In this document: positions 1-8,555 of the stretch, in pieces | How positions within the stretch are numbered: position 1 is the first letter of the stretch | How the letters are laid out: the number at the start of each line of letters is the position of its first letter | Origin: Bog-877 sp050734135 | GTDB lineage: Bacteria > Chloroflexota > Dormibacteria > Aeolococcales > Bog-877 | Length of the DNA stretch: 64,000 nt | Assembly (NCBI GenBank): GCA_050734135.1 | Contig: JBOHUG010000070.1 | Coordinates: forward strand, 124,001 to 188,000 | Direction of reading: 5' to 3' | Position numbers and translations under genes: made by a program | The notes under the pieces: generated by a model | The model's database searches: none | Seen by the model: the letters and a program-made list of their open reading frames with translations, nothing else | What the model was told of the DNA's origin: nothing

Positions 1-828
1 GAGACCACCGTTGGCCTTCAGCTGCAGTGAGGCTTCGAAGAAGCCCATCCGGGGGTCGTAGGCCAACTCCAGCTCTCGGCCGGTCAGCTCGCCGCCGGCC
101 CGGACGACCGGGCGGGCGCAGAGGGCCCAGCGGGTGTCGTGGGAGGGAAGGTCGGTGGAGACCGGCCGATGGTGCATGGCATCGAAGACGCGGATCACCT
201 CACCCTTCACGTAGAGCGCATGGGGCACGAAGATGGCATCCCCCAGCAAAGAAGCGCAAGCCTCGGCGATGCTGCTCTTGCCGTTACCTGGGGGCCCGTA
301 CAGGAAGATCGACTGACGGGCCCCCAACGCCGGTCCCAGCCGGTTGAGTACGCTCGGCGGCAGCACCAGGTGGTCCAGGGCGGCCCTCAGCATCTGATGG
401 GTGACCGGATTGCTGCTCCGGCCCTGGTGCCTGGCCACCGCAATGTAGACGTCCAGCGGTACTGGAGCCGGCCCTGCGTACTGGTTGACCTCCACCAGCT
501 CCTTGGCCCGCTCCCGGCCACTTCTATTGATGGCGTACTGCAGACCATCGGCGAACTCTGCCCCCCCCACCGTGCCGCGAATGCCGGTGGTGGCGATGTA
601 GCCCTCGTCAGTCAGGAACTTGAGGGAATCACTGACGATGTTCCACGGCAAGCAGACCTGACGGGCGACATCGCGGCCCAGCATTGCGCCGTTGTAGTAG
701 ATGACCTTCAGCACCAAGTCGTGAATGAACCCCGCCGGGATGCCGGCTTCCTTGGGGCTCTGAGGTACCGGCGGGAATCCGATCTGGGCCCGCTGGGGAG
801 CGGAGACGGCCATGGCGGCTGCAGACAT
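1..828 (-). CDS. AAA-type ATPase with N-terminal winged-helix-like region (3' end outside window)
   Basis: The reading frame stays open to the window edge, giving about 276 residues with the C-terminus missing. After a Pro-rich start comes a region that reads like a winged helix (GIPAGFIHDLVLKVIYYNG, then a conserved stretch ending FLTDEGYIATTG). A Walker A motif GPPGNGKSS follows at about residue 179. Walker B and arginine-finger regions are beyond the part I can verify. The start is ATG 828; an in-frame ATG at 813 is possible and neither has a strong Shine-Dalgarno. It diverges from the penicillin-binding protein gene, with about 230 bases between them. The biological target is unknown; a MoxR-like or pilus-associated ATPase are guesses. 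Confidence 0.75.
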   Translation of the reverse strand, partial: MSAAAMAVSAPQRAQIGFPPVPQSPKEAGIPAGFIHDLVLKVIYYNGAMLGRDVARQVCLPWNIVSDSLKFLTDEGYIATTGIRGTVGGAEFADGLQYAINRSGRERAKELVEVNQYAGPAPVPLDVYIAVARHQGRSSNPVTHQMLRAALDHLVLPPSVLNRLGPALGARQSIFLYGPPGNGKSSIAEACASLLGDAIFVPHALYVKGEVIRVFDAMHHRPVSTDLPSHDTRWALCARPVVRAGGELTGRELELAYDPRMGFFEASLQLKANGGL

Positions 829-1062
829 CGGCAATGAACTCAATTATCTGGCTCGGGAACCTCTCCCGGAATGGACCTTACTGGGCGAGTCTTACACCGC
901 CCAGCCGTAACTCATCCCCGGTTTGCACCGTATTTGCAAGGTCGTGAGATTCCCGCCACCAAGCCGTCACCGAACCGGGCGCCAACTGGGGGCTGGGGCG
1001 GCGAATAGGGAGCCTGGCATAATCGGGCGGCGGCGGGACTGCCCCCCTCCCGCGTGAGCTGA

Positions 1063-3195
1063 ATGCAGGAAATTACAGTCACCCCGCGTGAGCGGGCTTC
1101 CCGTCGGACCGGCGTGCGCCGGCGCTCTGGGCTTCAGCGACCCTCCCAGCCGGGCTTTTGGGCGCGCCACCGCTGGCTGCGCAACATCGCCACCGGTGGG
1201 CTGGTGGCGGTGCTGGTGGCGTGCGTGGGGATCGGCTCCGGGATGATCGTCCTGGCAGCCTTCCAGGTGGGTCTCCCCAGCGTCTCCGCGCTACCCAACC
1301 TGGGGCCTCCCAATGACAGCGAACTTCTGGCCAGCGATGGCTCGCTGCTGGCCATCCTCCATGAGCCGGGTGTGCACCACGTCGGAATCAACTTGAAACT
1401 GGTCAACCCGCTCCTGATCCAGGCCACAGTGGCGGTGGAGGACCGCCACTTCTATCAGGACACCGCCTCGGCCGACCTCCCTCGCATCGTGGAGTCAGGG
1501 ATCAACGACATCGTCCACCACAAGGCCACTCAGGGCGCCAGCACCATCACCGAACAGCTGGCCAAGATCGCCTTCCTGACGCCTCAGAAGACGATCACCC
1601 GCAAGATCCGCGAGCTGCTCCTCGGCTATGAGATCTCCAAGGTCTTTGCGCCCAACACCATCCTGCTGATGTATCTCAATCGGATCGACTACGGCAATCA
1701 GGCGATTGGCATCCAGGAGGCCGCCGAGCTCTATTTCCACATCCCCGCCAGCCAGCTCGATCTGGCCGAGGCCAGCATGCTGGCGGGTATTCCCGATGCC
1801 CCGACGGCCTACAACCCCGTCCTCTATGAAGGGGTTACGGGCTCGGCCAACCTGGCCAAGGACCGGCAGCACGTGGTGCTGGCGGCCATGGTCCGCAACA
1901 GCGACATCTCCCAGAAGCAGGCTAACGCAGCCTTCAAGGAGGTACTCACGTTCTATCCCTGGGAAGACAGCGAGGTCGACACCCAGCCTGACTTTGTGCA
2001 GTTCGCCGAGAGCCAGCTCCAGTCCCAGTTCGGCGACGCCTACCTGAATCCGGGCGGCTGGACCATCTACACCTCGCTGAACACCACCGATCAAGCCGCC
2101 GGGATCGCCGATGTCCAGAATCCCACCAAGGATGCGCAGCTACTGCGTGACTACAACATCGGGGACGCCGACCTGGAGTCGGTCGACCCCCGTAACGGAG
2201 AGATCTTGGCGATGGTGGGCACGACCAACCCCAGCGGGCAGTGGGGGCAGATCAACATGATCCTTTCGCCCCGACGCACCGGCTCCTCTTTCAAGATGTT
2301 CACCTACTCCGCGGCGCTGGCATCGGGCAAATTCACCATGACCACCCCGATCCTTAATGAGCCCATCGATATCGACGGCTACGACCCCAAGAACTACTCC
2401 GGCACCTTCACCGGCATCTGCCAGTTGAAGATCTGCCTAGGTAACTCGATCAACGTGCCCGCAGTGAAGGTCGAGGACATCACCGGTCTCCAGAACGTGG
2501 TGAGTGTGGCGGAACGGATGGGGGTGAGCGGCCTCTTGAACCCCCAGAACACGTATGGGCTGGCTCTCACCCTTGGGGGTATGGCGATCGGGATCACCAT
2601 GCTCAACATGTCCACCGGTGCATCGGTACTCGCCAGCGGAGGGGTGCTGCACCAGCCGACCACAATCCTTACGATCATGAGCGGCAAACGGTTGGTCTAC
2701 CAGTACAACGTGGCTGACAACTCGCAGCAGGTGATCCCGGCTAACGTCGCCTACATCATGAACATGATTCTGCAGAGTAATCAGAACCGCCAACCGGAGT
2801 TCGGGATTGACAACGGACTGACCATCCCCAACCGGATCGTGGCAGTCAAAACCGGGACCTCCGACTACGGCGTTGGCGATCTGGCCGGCATCGGCGACAA
2901 CTGGGTCTTCGGGTGGACACCAACCCTATTGACCTCGACCTGGGTGGGCAACCCCAACTACGACACCCTGGCCGCCGTCTCCTCGGGAATCACCGGCGCG
3001 GCGCCCCTCTGGCAGTCGTACATGGAGGCCGTGCTGCCGGCGCAACCAAACATTTGGTACGCCAAGCCAGCGGACGTCGTCGAGGTCGGCAGCGGCCTCA
3101 ATGCCAACTTCTATTTGCCCAACACGGTTGCCTACGCGAACTCGGACGTCAACTGCCCGGGTGCGTATAGGTCCCATTGGGACGGGATCTGCTAG
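1063..3195 (+). CDS. Class A penicillin-binding protein (transglycosylase/transpeptidase)
   Basis: A bifunctional cell-wall enzyme that polymerises lipid II and cross-links peptides outside the membrane. The 710-residue protein has a basic cytoplasmic tail, one membrane anchor (about residues 42-68), a GT51 domain with catalytic Glu in EDRHFY (E126) and QGASTITEQL (157-166), and a transpeptidase domain with all three motifs: SSFK (S408-K411), SIN (462-464) and KTGTS (596-600). The usual His of the EDRxFxxHxG motif is Asp here. The C-terminus ends soon after the transpeptidase domain with two cysteines and has no PASTA repeats. It is monocistronic, followed by a hairpin. Family assignment is secure; the exact paralogue name is not. 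Confidence 0.95.
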   Translation: MQEITVTPRERASRRTGVRRRSGLQRPSQPGFWARHRWLRNIATGGLVAVLVACVGIGSGMIVLAAFQVGLPSVSALPNLGPPNDSELLASDGSLLAILHEPGVHHVGINLKLVNPLLIQATVAVEDRHFYQDTASADLPRIVESGINDIVHHKATQGASTITEQLAKIAFLTPQKTITRKIRELLLGYEISKVFAPNTILLMYLNRIDYGNQAIGIQEAAELYFHIPASQLDLAEASMLAGIPDAPTAYNPVLYEGVTGSANLAKDRQHVVLAAMVRNSDISQKQANAAFKEVLTFYPWEDSEVDTQPDFVQFAESQLQSQFGDAYLNPGGWTIYTSLNTTDQAAGIADVQNPTKDAQLLRDYNIGDADLESVDPRNGEILAMVGTTNPSGQWGQINMILSPRRTGSSFKMFTYSAALASGKFTMTTPILNEPIDIDGYDPKNYSGTFTGICQLKICLGNSINVPAVKVEDITGLQNVVSVAERMGVSGLLNPQNTYGLALTLGGMAIGITMLNMSTGASVLASGGVLHQPTTILTIMSGKRLVYQYNVADNSQQVIPANVAYIMNMILQSNQNRQPEFGIDNGLTIPNRIVAVKTGTSDYGVGDLAGIGDNWVFGWTPTLLTSTWVGNPNYDTLAAVSSGITGAAPLWQSYMEAVLPAQPNIWYAKPADVVEVGSGLNANFYLPNTVAYANSDVNCPGAYRSHWDGIC

Positions 3196-3250
3196 AACGC
3201 CGAAGTCGTTCGCGGCGGGGGAACTGGCCAGCCGCAAAGGGCCGCGGCGA

Positions 3251-3288
3251 CGGCGCTTCAACTCCTACCCAAAGTTGCTGAAGCGCCG
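3251..3288. terminator. Inverted repeat between convergent genes, likely bidirectional terminator
   Basis: Two perfect 10-base arms, CGGCGCTTCA (3251-3260) and TGAAGCGCCG (3279-3288), enclose an 18-base loop. It lies 55 bases past the PBP stop and 15 bases past the stop of the convergent gene at 3303. No T-tract follows on either strand, so the terminator role is inferred from placement. Confidence 0.55.
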
Positions 3289-3302
3289 CTAGCCGGCCTG
3301 GC

Positions 3303-3956
3303 TCAGCGAGCGGCGGCAGCCTCCCCAGCTGGGAGCTGGCTCTGAATCCAGTGGTCGATGATGTCGTCGGACTCCCAGGACGTGATCAGCGAGAAGCGGG
3401 GATCCGGACCGGGATGGTGCACCACATGAGACAGCCGCTCGGTGTCGATAACCAACTGCATCCCGGGGTGGAGAGCGATCCTGGTCTCCGTTCCGGGATC
3501 GTCTTTCTTCTCCCTCAGTATGAAAGTCGACCTTCCGGGGCTGTCGGCCAACTCGAGCCAGGCGCGCACCACCCAGCCGCTGCCCTCGGGATTGAGTCGG
3601 TTGTTGTCATCGATGTGGAGTTGCTTCACCGCCTGAGCCTCATCGCTCGGATTGAGCTTGATCACCCGCACCCGGCCAAAGTTCCCGCCGATGGCGTCGA
3701 CGTACTTGACCAGACTCGGAGCGATCTTCCGGTTGTCGGTCCAGACGCCCCCCTTGTCAGGCTTGCCATGCTCCCAAAAGCCATGGCATTCCATATCTCC
3801 ATTAGCGGAAGCCAGAGGGGCAAAGTTGGTGTCGCCGCCGCTCTTCCAGTCGACGTAGTCCAGGCTCTCCCACTCCGGTTGCGGGATAGCCGGGCCGTCG
3901 TAGTCTCGGAGCACGACGAAGCCCCGTTCCGCCAGGACGTCCAGCTTCCGATACAT
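3303..3956 (-). CDS. Putative jelly-roll 2-oxoglutarate/Fe(II)-type hydroxylase
   Basis: A 217-residue protein. The start at ATG 3956 is chosen because AGGAG sits at normal spacing upstream; the frame extends 22 codons further but that part does not look coding. The second half carries QLHID, RAWLEL and HVVHHPGPDPRFSL, which resembles the HxD...H...R iron and 2-oxoglutarate ligand set of the cupin-fold dioxygenases, including aspartyl/asparaginyl hydroxylase-like proteins. The substrate is unknown. It lies 75 bases downstream of the LLM oxidoreductase, so co-transcription is possible. No closer family is recognised; the hydroxylase label rests on the metal motif alone. Confidence 0.6.
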   Translation of the reverse strand: MYRKLDVLAERGFVVLRDYDGPAIPQPEWESLDYVDWKSGGDTNFAPLASANGDMECHGFWEHGKPDKGGVWTDNRKIAPSLVKYVDAIGGNFGRVRVIKLNPSDEAQAVKQLHIDDNNRLNPEGSGWVVRAWLELADSPGRSTFILREKKDDPGTETRIALHPGMQLVIDTERLSHVVHHPGPDPRFSLITSWESDDIIDHWIQSQLPAGEAAAAR

Positions 3957-4031
3957 GCGATCTCTCCTTGCTCTTCGGTGGTGCCCAGCCAGATCAGAGC
4001 CACCGGCAGGGTGCCCGACCATGCTATCCGC

Positions 4032-5084
4032 TCAGATTCGAGAGAGTCCAGCCGCACCTCGGCGCCAGGACATGTAAGCCGAGCGTCTGCCGCCCGCGAG
4101 ACGCAACTGAGGGGCGGGGCTGGGACCCAGGACCGACGCTGCCAACCGCTCCAACCCATCGGAGACGATGGCGTCGGGGAAATAGCAGCAGATCTCACGG
4201 ACGCCGACGTCGACGTACTCCTGGAGCTGCTGGGCGCAACCCTCGGCAGTTCCCACCAGCCGCCGGGCCCGATAGCTGGCCCGATCCTCACCGTGCCGGT
4301 TGAAGCGTTCGACCAGAAGGTCGGCTTGGGCCTCCGTCTCGGCCACCAGGCAGTCCACCACCACCGCCGCCCGCACGGTTTCCGGTCTCCTCCCGGCCGC
4401 CCGGCAGTGGGTGGCAAGAACCTCCAGCTTGCGAGCCACTCGGGACGGGGGCCCGAACAGACTACAGCCGTCGGCGTGGCGCGCCACCTGCCAGAGGGTG
4501 AGCTTCTCCCCTCCTCCAGCGATCCAGATCGGGGGAGTCGGCCGCTGTACCGGTTTGGGGTAAACCATGGCATCCTCGACCACCGTGTACCGCCCCTCGA
4601 AGCTGGTGTGCTCATGGCTCCAGGTAGCGCGCATCAGCTCAGCCGCCTCGCCACAGGCAAAGATCCGGTCCCGCAGTCCCGGGACAGCGATCCCGAACGC
4701 CTGGGCCTCAGCGGCATCCGAGCCCGCTCCCAGCCCGACCTCGAGCCGGCCCCCGCTCGCCACGTCGAGACAGGCCAGCTGCTGGGCCAGACGGCCTGGG
4801 TGATGCAGCGGTACGGCAAGGCACATGGTGCCGATTCGGATCTCGGAGGTCGCCCAAGCGACCGTGGAGAGCAGCAGCAGCGGATCGAAGACGGGGCTGG
4901 GCGGGTCGACCGCGACCGCCTGCAGGTGATCGTAGACCCAGGCGACTCCGTACCCGCTGTGTTCGGCTCGCCGCGCGACCCCGATCGCCGCCTCCCAGCA
5001 CTGGCTGGCACCGAGAGCCGGGGGGAACTCGGCCCGCCAGCCCTGGGGGATGAAGCACCCGAGTCGCAGCGACTCGCTGCTCAC
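4032..5084 (-). CDS. LLM-class (luciferase-like) F420- or flavin-dependent oxidoreductase
   Basis: A TIM-barrel oxidoreductase of 350 residues. Family features include RLGCFIPQGW at the start, GYGVAWVYDHL, IRIGTMCLAVPLHHP, GGRLEVGLGAGSD, and PPIWIAGGGEKL before the C-terminal helices. The start is GTG 5084, overlapping the rsfS stop as GTGA, which implies translational coupling; longer in-frame starts would sit inside rsfS. The cofactor (F420H2 or FMN) and substrate cannot be read from the sequence. It is the last gene but one of the rplU-to-oxygenase run. Confidence 0.85.
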   Translation of the reverse strand: MSSESLRLGCFIPQGWRAEFPPALGASQCWEAAIGVARRAEHSGYGVAWVYDHLQAVAVDPPSPVFDPLLLLSTVAWATSEIRIGTMCLAVPLHHPGRLAQQLACLDVASGGRLEVGLGAGSDAAEAQAFGIAVPGLRDRIFACGEAAELMRATWSHEHTSFEGRYTVVEDAMVYPKPVQRPTPPIWIAGGGEKLTLWQVARHADGCSLFGPPSRVARKLEVLATHCRAAGRRPETVRAAVVVDCLVAETEAQADLLVERFNRHGEDRASYRARRLVGTAEGCAQQLQEYVDVGVREICCYFPDAIVSDGLERLAASVLGPSPAPQLRLAGGRRSAYMSWRRGAAGLSRI

Positions 5085-5449
5085 GAACCCGCTGGGGCCG
5101 GTACCACCCGACGGGGTCGCACCCGGCGCGCCGGGCCCCACAGCCCCTCCAGATCGTAGTAGGCGCGCTCCCCAGGCAGGAAGACGTGAGCGATCACGGA
5201 ATCAAAATCGAGGCAGGCCCAGGATCCCTCCTCAAGGCCAGCCCGTGACAGTGGATGAGTCCCAGCCTGCGCCGCCAGATCTGACATCTCGCCCGCGATG
5301 GCGCGCACCTGGCGATCGGTGTCCCCTTCGCAAATCACGAAATAGTCGGCGATGGTGGTTCTGCCCCGGAGGTCGATGCGGACCACCGAGCGAGCCCGCC
5401 GCGACAGCGCCGCGTCAGCAAGGAGCCGACTGAGCTGAAGTGGCGTCAT
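5081..5449 (-). CDS. rsfS: Ribosome silencing factor RsfS
   Basis: RsfS binds ribosomal protein L14 and blocks 30S-50S joining in slow growth. The 122-residue protein has the family core: RTTIADYFVICEGDTDRQV, SDLAAQAG, then GSWACLDFDSVIAHVF and YYDLEGLWG. The start ATG 5449 is 10 bases after the nadD stop; upstream codons in the same frame belong to the nadD region. The nadD-rsfS pairing is the usual bacterial order. It is slightly basic at the C-terminus (RRVRPRRVV). Confidence 0.93.
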   Translation of the reverse strand: MTPLQLSRLLADAALSRRARSVVRIDLRGRTTIADYFVICEGDTDRQVRAIAGEMSDLAAQAGTHPLSRAGLEEGSWACLDFDSVIAHVFLPGERAYYDLEGLWGPARRVRPRRVVPAPAGS

Positions 5450-5459
5450 CCGCGGGCGA

Positions 5460-6113
5460 TTATCCCGCACCGGCTGGCAGAGGGAGCTCGGGCTGGGCCC
5501 GGTAGAGTCCGTGCGCCTGGATGTAGTCAGCCACCGGCCCAGGGATAAGGTCGCGCGCATCAATCCCGGCGGCAATCCGCTCCCGGATCCCGGTGGCTTC
5601 AACCTGCGGCACGTCCAGGGCGATCACCTCCGCCCCGACCAGTGGCAGTTGGCGTCGGCGCAGTTCCTCCAGCACGACGGAGCCGGGCTCGCCGACACTC
5701 GGCCTCTCGAAAATCAGCAGTTTCACCTGACCCAGCAGGCGGCCAACCTCCTTCCAGTGGGGCAGACCGGCGGCGACATCAGATCCCATGGCCAGCACCA
5801 ACGAGCGGGCGGGGCGTTCCCTGCGCCACGCCGTGACGGTATCGACAGTGAAGGTGGGCTGAGGCAATTCCACCTCCCGGCGGCAGACTGCGACCAAGCG
5901 ATCGTTGAGCGCCTGCACCGCCGCCTCGATCATTTCAGCCCGCTGGATCGGGCTGGCCCCGGGAGCGGCGCGATGGCCGGGAATCCCCGTCGGGACCACT
6001 ACCAGCGGCAGGTCGAGCAGCCGCCGGAGTTCCTTTATCACCGCGAGGTGGCCCAGGTGAGGGGGGTCGAAGGTTCCTCCGAAGGTGATGACGGCGCTGG
6101 CTGCCTCCGGCAC
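5460..6113 (-). CDS. nadD: Nicotinate-nucleotide adenylyltransferase
   Basis: Converts nicotinate mononucleotide and ATP to deamido-NAD in NAD synthesis. The N-terminal signature GGTFDPPHLGHL is intact, VVPTGIPGH supplies the mononucleotide contact, and VEATGIRERIAAG replaces the usual ISSTxIR helix with only its Thr-x-x-Arg core kept. I place the start at GTG 6113, four bases after the obg stop (217 residues). An ATG at 6134 inside obg would add seven residues. It is part of the obg-nadD-rsfS chain. Confidence 0.93.
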   Translation of the reverse strand: MPEAASAVITFGGTFDPPHLGHLAVIKELRRLLDLPLVVVPTGIPGHRAAPGASPIQRAEMIEAAVQALNDRLVAVCRREVELPQPTFTVDTVTAWRRERPARSLVLAMGSDVAAGLPHWKEVGRLLGQVKLLIFERPSVGEPGSVVLEELRRRQLPLVGAEVIALDVPQVEATGIRERIAAGIDARDLIPGPVADYIQAHGLYRAQPELPLPAGAG

Positions 6114-6117
6114 CCGC

Positions 6118-7440
6118 TCAGTCCGACGCCACATCAGCGGCCGGGACCGGAGCCTTGTCCGGATAGAAGGTGAAGGCCTCCCGCCCGATTTGGACCTCGT
6201 CGCCCTCTTCGGCGCCGGCCTCAGTCAGGGCGGCCTCGACGCCAATCCTGGTCAGCTGGCGCTGCAGTCGCAGCACCGAGGAATCGTCGTCGAGGTCGGT
6301 CACGGCGACCAGCCGCTCCAGTGATTCCCCCGTCACCCGATAACTGTCCCCGACCCGCTCTACTGAGAAGGCCCGACTCAGACCGCGGGGACCCCGGTAG
6401 AGTCTGAAGCCACCGTCACCGGCGTCCCCTTCGTGTCCGGCCACCGGGACTAGAAGAGAGCCGGCCCGGGCCAGGAGCTCCTCACAGCCGGCGCCAGTGC
6501 TGGCGGAGATCCCCATTGGCGACATCCCGGGGGGGAGCAGGTCTCGCAGTCGCGCCAAGAGGCGAGCGCCCTCCGCCGAGTCGAACAGATCAAGCTTGTT
6601 GAGGACCACGAGGGTTGGCTTCCCACTAAGAGCGGGGCTGTGTTCGCGCATCTCCACCGAGACCTGATGGTAGGCCTCGAGCGCCACTTCCTCTCCCAAA
6701 CTGGCATCCAGCAGGTGCACCAGGACCCGAGTCCGGGCAAGGTGCTTGAGGAACGCCAGCCCTAACCCCGCGCCCTCATGAGCACCGGCGATCAGCCCCG
6801 GAACGTCGGCCAGAGTCAGGACTCTGCCCTCCCCTAGGTCCGCTACTCCCAGGTTCGGGGTCAAAGTGGTGAACGGATAGGCGGCGATCTTGGGTCGGGC
6901 CCCGGTGAGTTGAGCCAGCAGCGTCGACTTGCCGGCGTTGGGAAGACCGACCAGCCCGATATCGGCTATCAACCGCAGTTCCAGGCGGATCGTTAGACTC
7001 TCACCGGGGTTGCCCAGCTCTCGCCGCCGCGGGGCCTGATGGGTCGAGCTGGCGAAGTGAGTGTTGCCCCGGCCGCCGCGGCCGCCTCTGGCCAGCAGCG
7101 CCCTCGCGCCGGGGTGGTCCAGGTCCGCCAGTAGTTGCCCGGTCACGGCGTCCCACGACAGGGTGCCGGGAGGGACGGCGAGGATGCTCGCTTCCCCGTC
7201 GGCGCCGTGCCGGCGAGACGGCCCCCCGGCCCCTCCGTTGGGAGCCTGAATGGTCCGAGAGAGCTGATAGCGCTCCAGAGAGCTGAGGCTGGTATCAGCG
7301 AGCGCAACCACATCTCCGCCCCGCCCACCATCTCCCCCGTCCGGACCACCTCGAGGGGCGAACTTCTCACTGCGCATACTGGCGGAACCAGGACCCCCCC
7401 GACCGGCGTTAACGCTCAGCTCGACCTCGTCTAAAAACAT
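6118..7440 (-). CDS. obg: Obg-family GTPase (50S assembly, stress control)
   Basis: The 440-residue protein has the three Obg parts. The glycine-rich N-terminal fold spans about 1-158 (RGGPDGGDGGRGG, RGGRGGRGNTHF). The G domain has P-loop GLPNAGKST (165-173), switch DVPGL and NKLDL. An OCT-type C-terminal domain starts near FRLYRGPRG. Start ATG 7440 gives the canonical MFLDEVELSV. It lies 30 bases after rpmA, in the standard rplU-rpmA-obg order. No key GTPase residue is missing. Confidence 0.97.
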   Translation of the reverse strand: MFLDEVELSVNAGRGGPGSASMRSEKFAPRGGPDGGDGGRGGDVVALADTSLSSLERYQLSRTIQAPNGGAGGPSRRHGADGEASILAVPPGTLSWDAVTGQLLADLDHPGARALLARGGRGGRGNTHFASSTHQAPRRRELGNPGESLTIRLELRLIADIGLVGLPNAGKSTLLAQLTGARPKIAAYPFTTLTPNLGVADLGEGRVLTLADVPGLIAGAHEGAGLGLAFLKHLARTRVLVHLLDASLGEEVALEAYHQVSVEMREHSPALSGKPTLVVLNKLDLFDSAEGARLLARLRDLLPPGMSPMGISASTGAGCEELLARAGSLLVPVAGHEGDAGDGGFRLYRGPRGLSRAFSVERVGDSYRVTGESLERLVAVTDLDDDSSVLRLQRQLTRIGVEAALTEAGAEEGDEVQIGREAFTFYPDKAPVPAADVASD

Positions 7441-7470
7441 TCGCGGCCAAGGGCAGCGAGCCGAGACGGC

Positions 7471-7740
7471 TCAGCCGGACTGGCTTCCAGGAGCGGTGAT
7501 GGAGGCCCGAGTCCGATCGGTTCGATAGGGCTTGTAGTCGACTACCCCGGGCAGTAGGGCGAAGAGGGTGTGGTCACGTCCGACCCCGACCCCTGGCCCA
7601 GCCAGAATCCGGGTCCCACGTTGACGAACCAGGATTGCTCCCGCTCCGACCGTCTGCCCGCCGTAGACCTTGACCCCGAGCCGCTGCGACTGACTGTCGC
7701 GCCCGTTGCGGCTGCTGCCGCCGCCTTTCTTATGAGCCAT
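7471..7740 (-). CDS. rpmA: 50S ribosomal protein L27
   Basis: The 89-residue protein begins MAHKKGGGSSRNGRDS and contains RLGVKVYGGQTVGAGAIL and the RQRGTRILAGPGVG loop, all typical of L27, whose N-terminus reaches the peptidyl-transferase centre. Its start lies inside the 3' end of rplU (11-base overlap), so translation is coupled. There is no cleavable N-terminal prosequence as in some Firmicutes. Confidence 0.97.
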   Translation of the reverse strand: MAHKKGGGSSRNGRDSQSQRLGVKVYGGQTVGAGAILVRQRGTRILAGPGVGVGRDHTLFALLPGVVDYKPYRTDRTRASITAPGSQSG

Positions 7741-8410
7741 CTGGGTGCTCCTGTTTCTCTGCCGCCTTAGCGCGTGGCCGCGTCACCTTCTTTTCTTTAG
7801 CGGGGACGGGGCTCTTCGCATTGGGCTTGGAGGCCGCCCGGGTTGCCTTTGGCGGGCTCACCGCCGAGGTAGCGCCCGCCTTCACGGAGGCGGCACTCGC
7901 CGCCTTCCCGGCTCCGGGAGCCTTGGCCTCGGCCGGGGCCCTGCGCCGGACGGGCGCCTTCTCGCGTACTTCAGCCACCTTCGTCGGCTCCGCCACCGCG
8001 GCCGGTGCCTTCGCTGACTCCGGACCCTTGGCGGGTGCTGGAGTTCGCTTCTTGGCGACTCCCGGCGCGGGTTTGTCCACGTAGGCGCCCCTCCGGACCT
8101 CCTCGATCCGCAGCTCGGTCAGCTCCGCACGGAAGCCTTGGTGGCGGCGGTAACGTTTCTTGGGCTTGTACTTGAAGACCAGGATTTTGGGCCCTCGGAA
8201 GTGGCTGATCGCCCGGGCGGCCACGGCCACGTCCTGGACCCGTGGCCGACCGATCTCTGTCTCCGTGCCATCCCCCTCCTCGGCAATCAGCATCCGGACA
8301 TCGGCGAGGTGCACCCGCGCACCTGGCTCCACGTCCAGGCGATCGACGACCAGCCGTTCGCCAGCCGCCGCGCGGTACTGGCGTCCACCCACTTGGACAA
8401 TGGCGTACAT
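7730..8410 (-). CDS. rplU: 50S ribosomal protein L21 with long Ala/Lys/Pro-rich C-terminal tail
   Basis: The first ~107 residues are a normal L21 (MYAIVQVGGRQYR, then KILVFKYKPKKRYRRHQGFR), the expected total length of L21. A further ~119 residues follow that are low in complexity and rich in Ala, Lys, Pro and Arg (for example KKRTPAPAKGPESAKAPAA), presumably disordered and strongly basic. GAGGAA precedes ATG 8410. The frame is continuous and its codon use matches its neighbours, so the tail is unlikely to be a frameshift artefact. The role of the tail is unknown; RNA binding is an inference from charge. Confidence 0.95.
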   Translation of the reverse strand: MYAIVQVGGRQYRAAAGERLVVDRLDVEPGARVHLADVRMLIAEEGDGTETEIGRPRVQDVAVAARAISHFRGPKILVFKYKPKKRYRRHQGFRAELTELRIEEVRRGAYVDKPAPGVAKKRTPAPAKGPESAKAPAAVAEPTKVAEVREKAPVRRRAPAEAKAPGAGKAASAASVKAGATSAVSPPKATRAASKPNAKSPVPAKEKKVTRPRAKAAEKQEHPDGS

Positions 8411-8504
8411 CAGGAATTCCTCGGAGTTATGGAGGTGGCAAGCGAGCGGCCCCTCTGCTGGGCTGGTCGCAGTGAGGCAAGGCGCGCCTCTTATCCGGGC
8501 AGCG

Positions 8505-8510
8505 AGTTTA
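8505..8510 (-). promoter_or_regulatory. Possible -10 box for the rplU operon
   Basis: TAAACT on the minus strand lies about 95 bases before the rplU ATG, in the 145-base gap after the lipoprotein gene. It fits the TANNNT pattern common in high-GC bacteria. No convincing -35 hexamer is visible, and the roughly 90-base leader shows no clear L21-type autoregulatory fold by eye. Confidence 0.3.
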
Positions 8511-8555
8511 CCAGAGCCAACTGGGCTCGAGATCGGCGGGAGCTCCAGCGAGAGG

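Noticed and set aside
27..837. Plus-strand frames over the first 840 bases
   Set aside because: The minus strand has a clear P-loop ATPase with conserved motifs; the plus-strand frames have no motif or ribosome-binding site.
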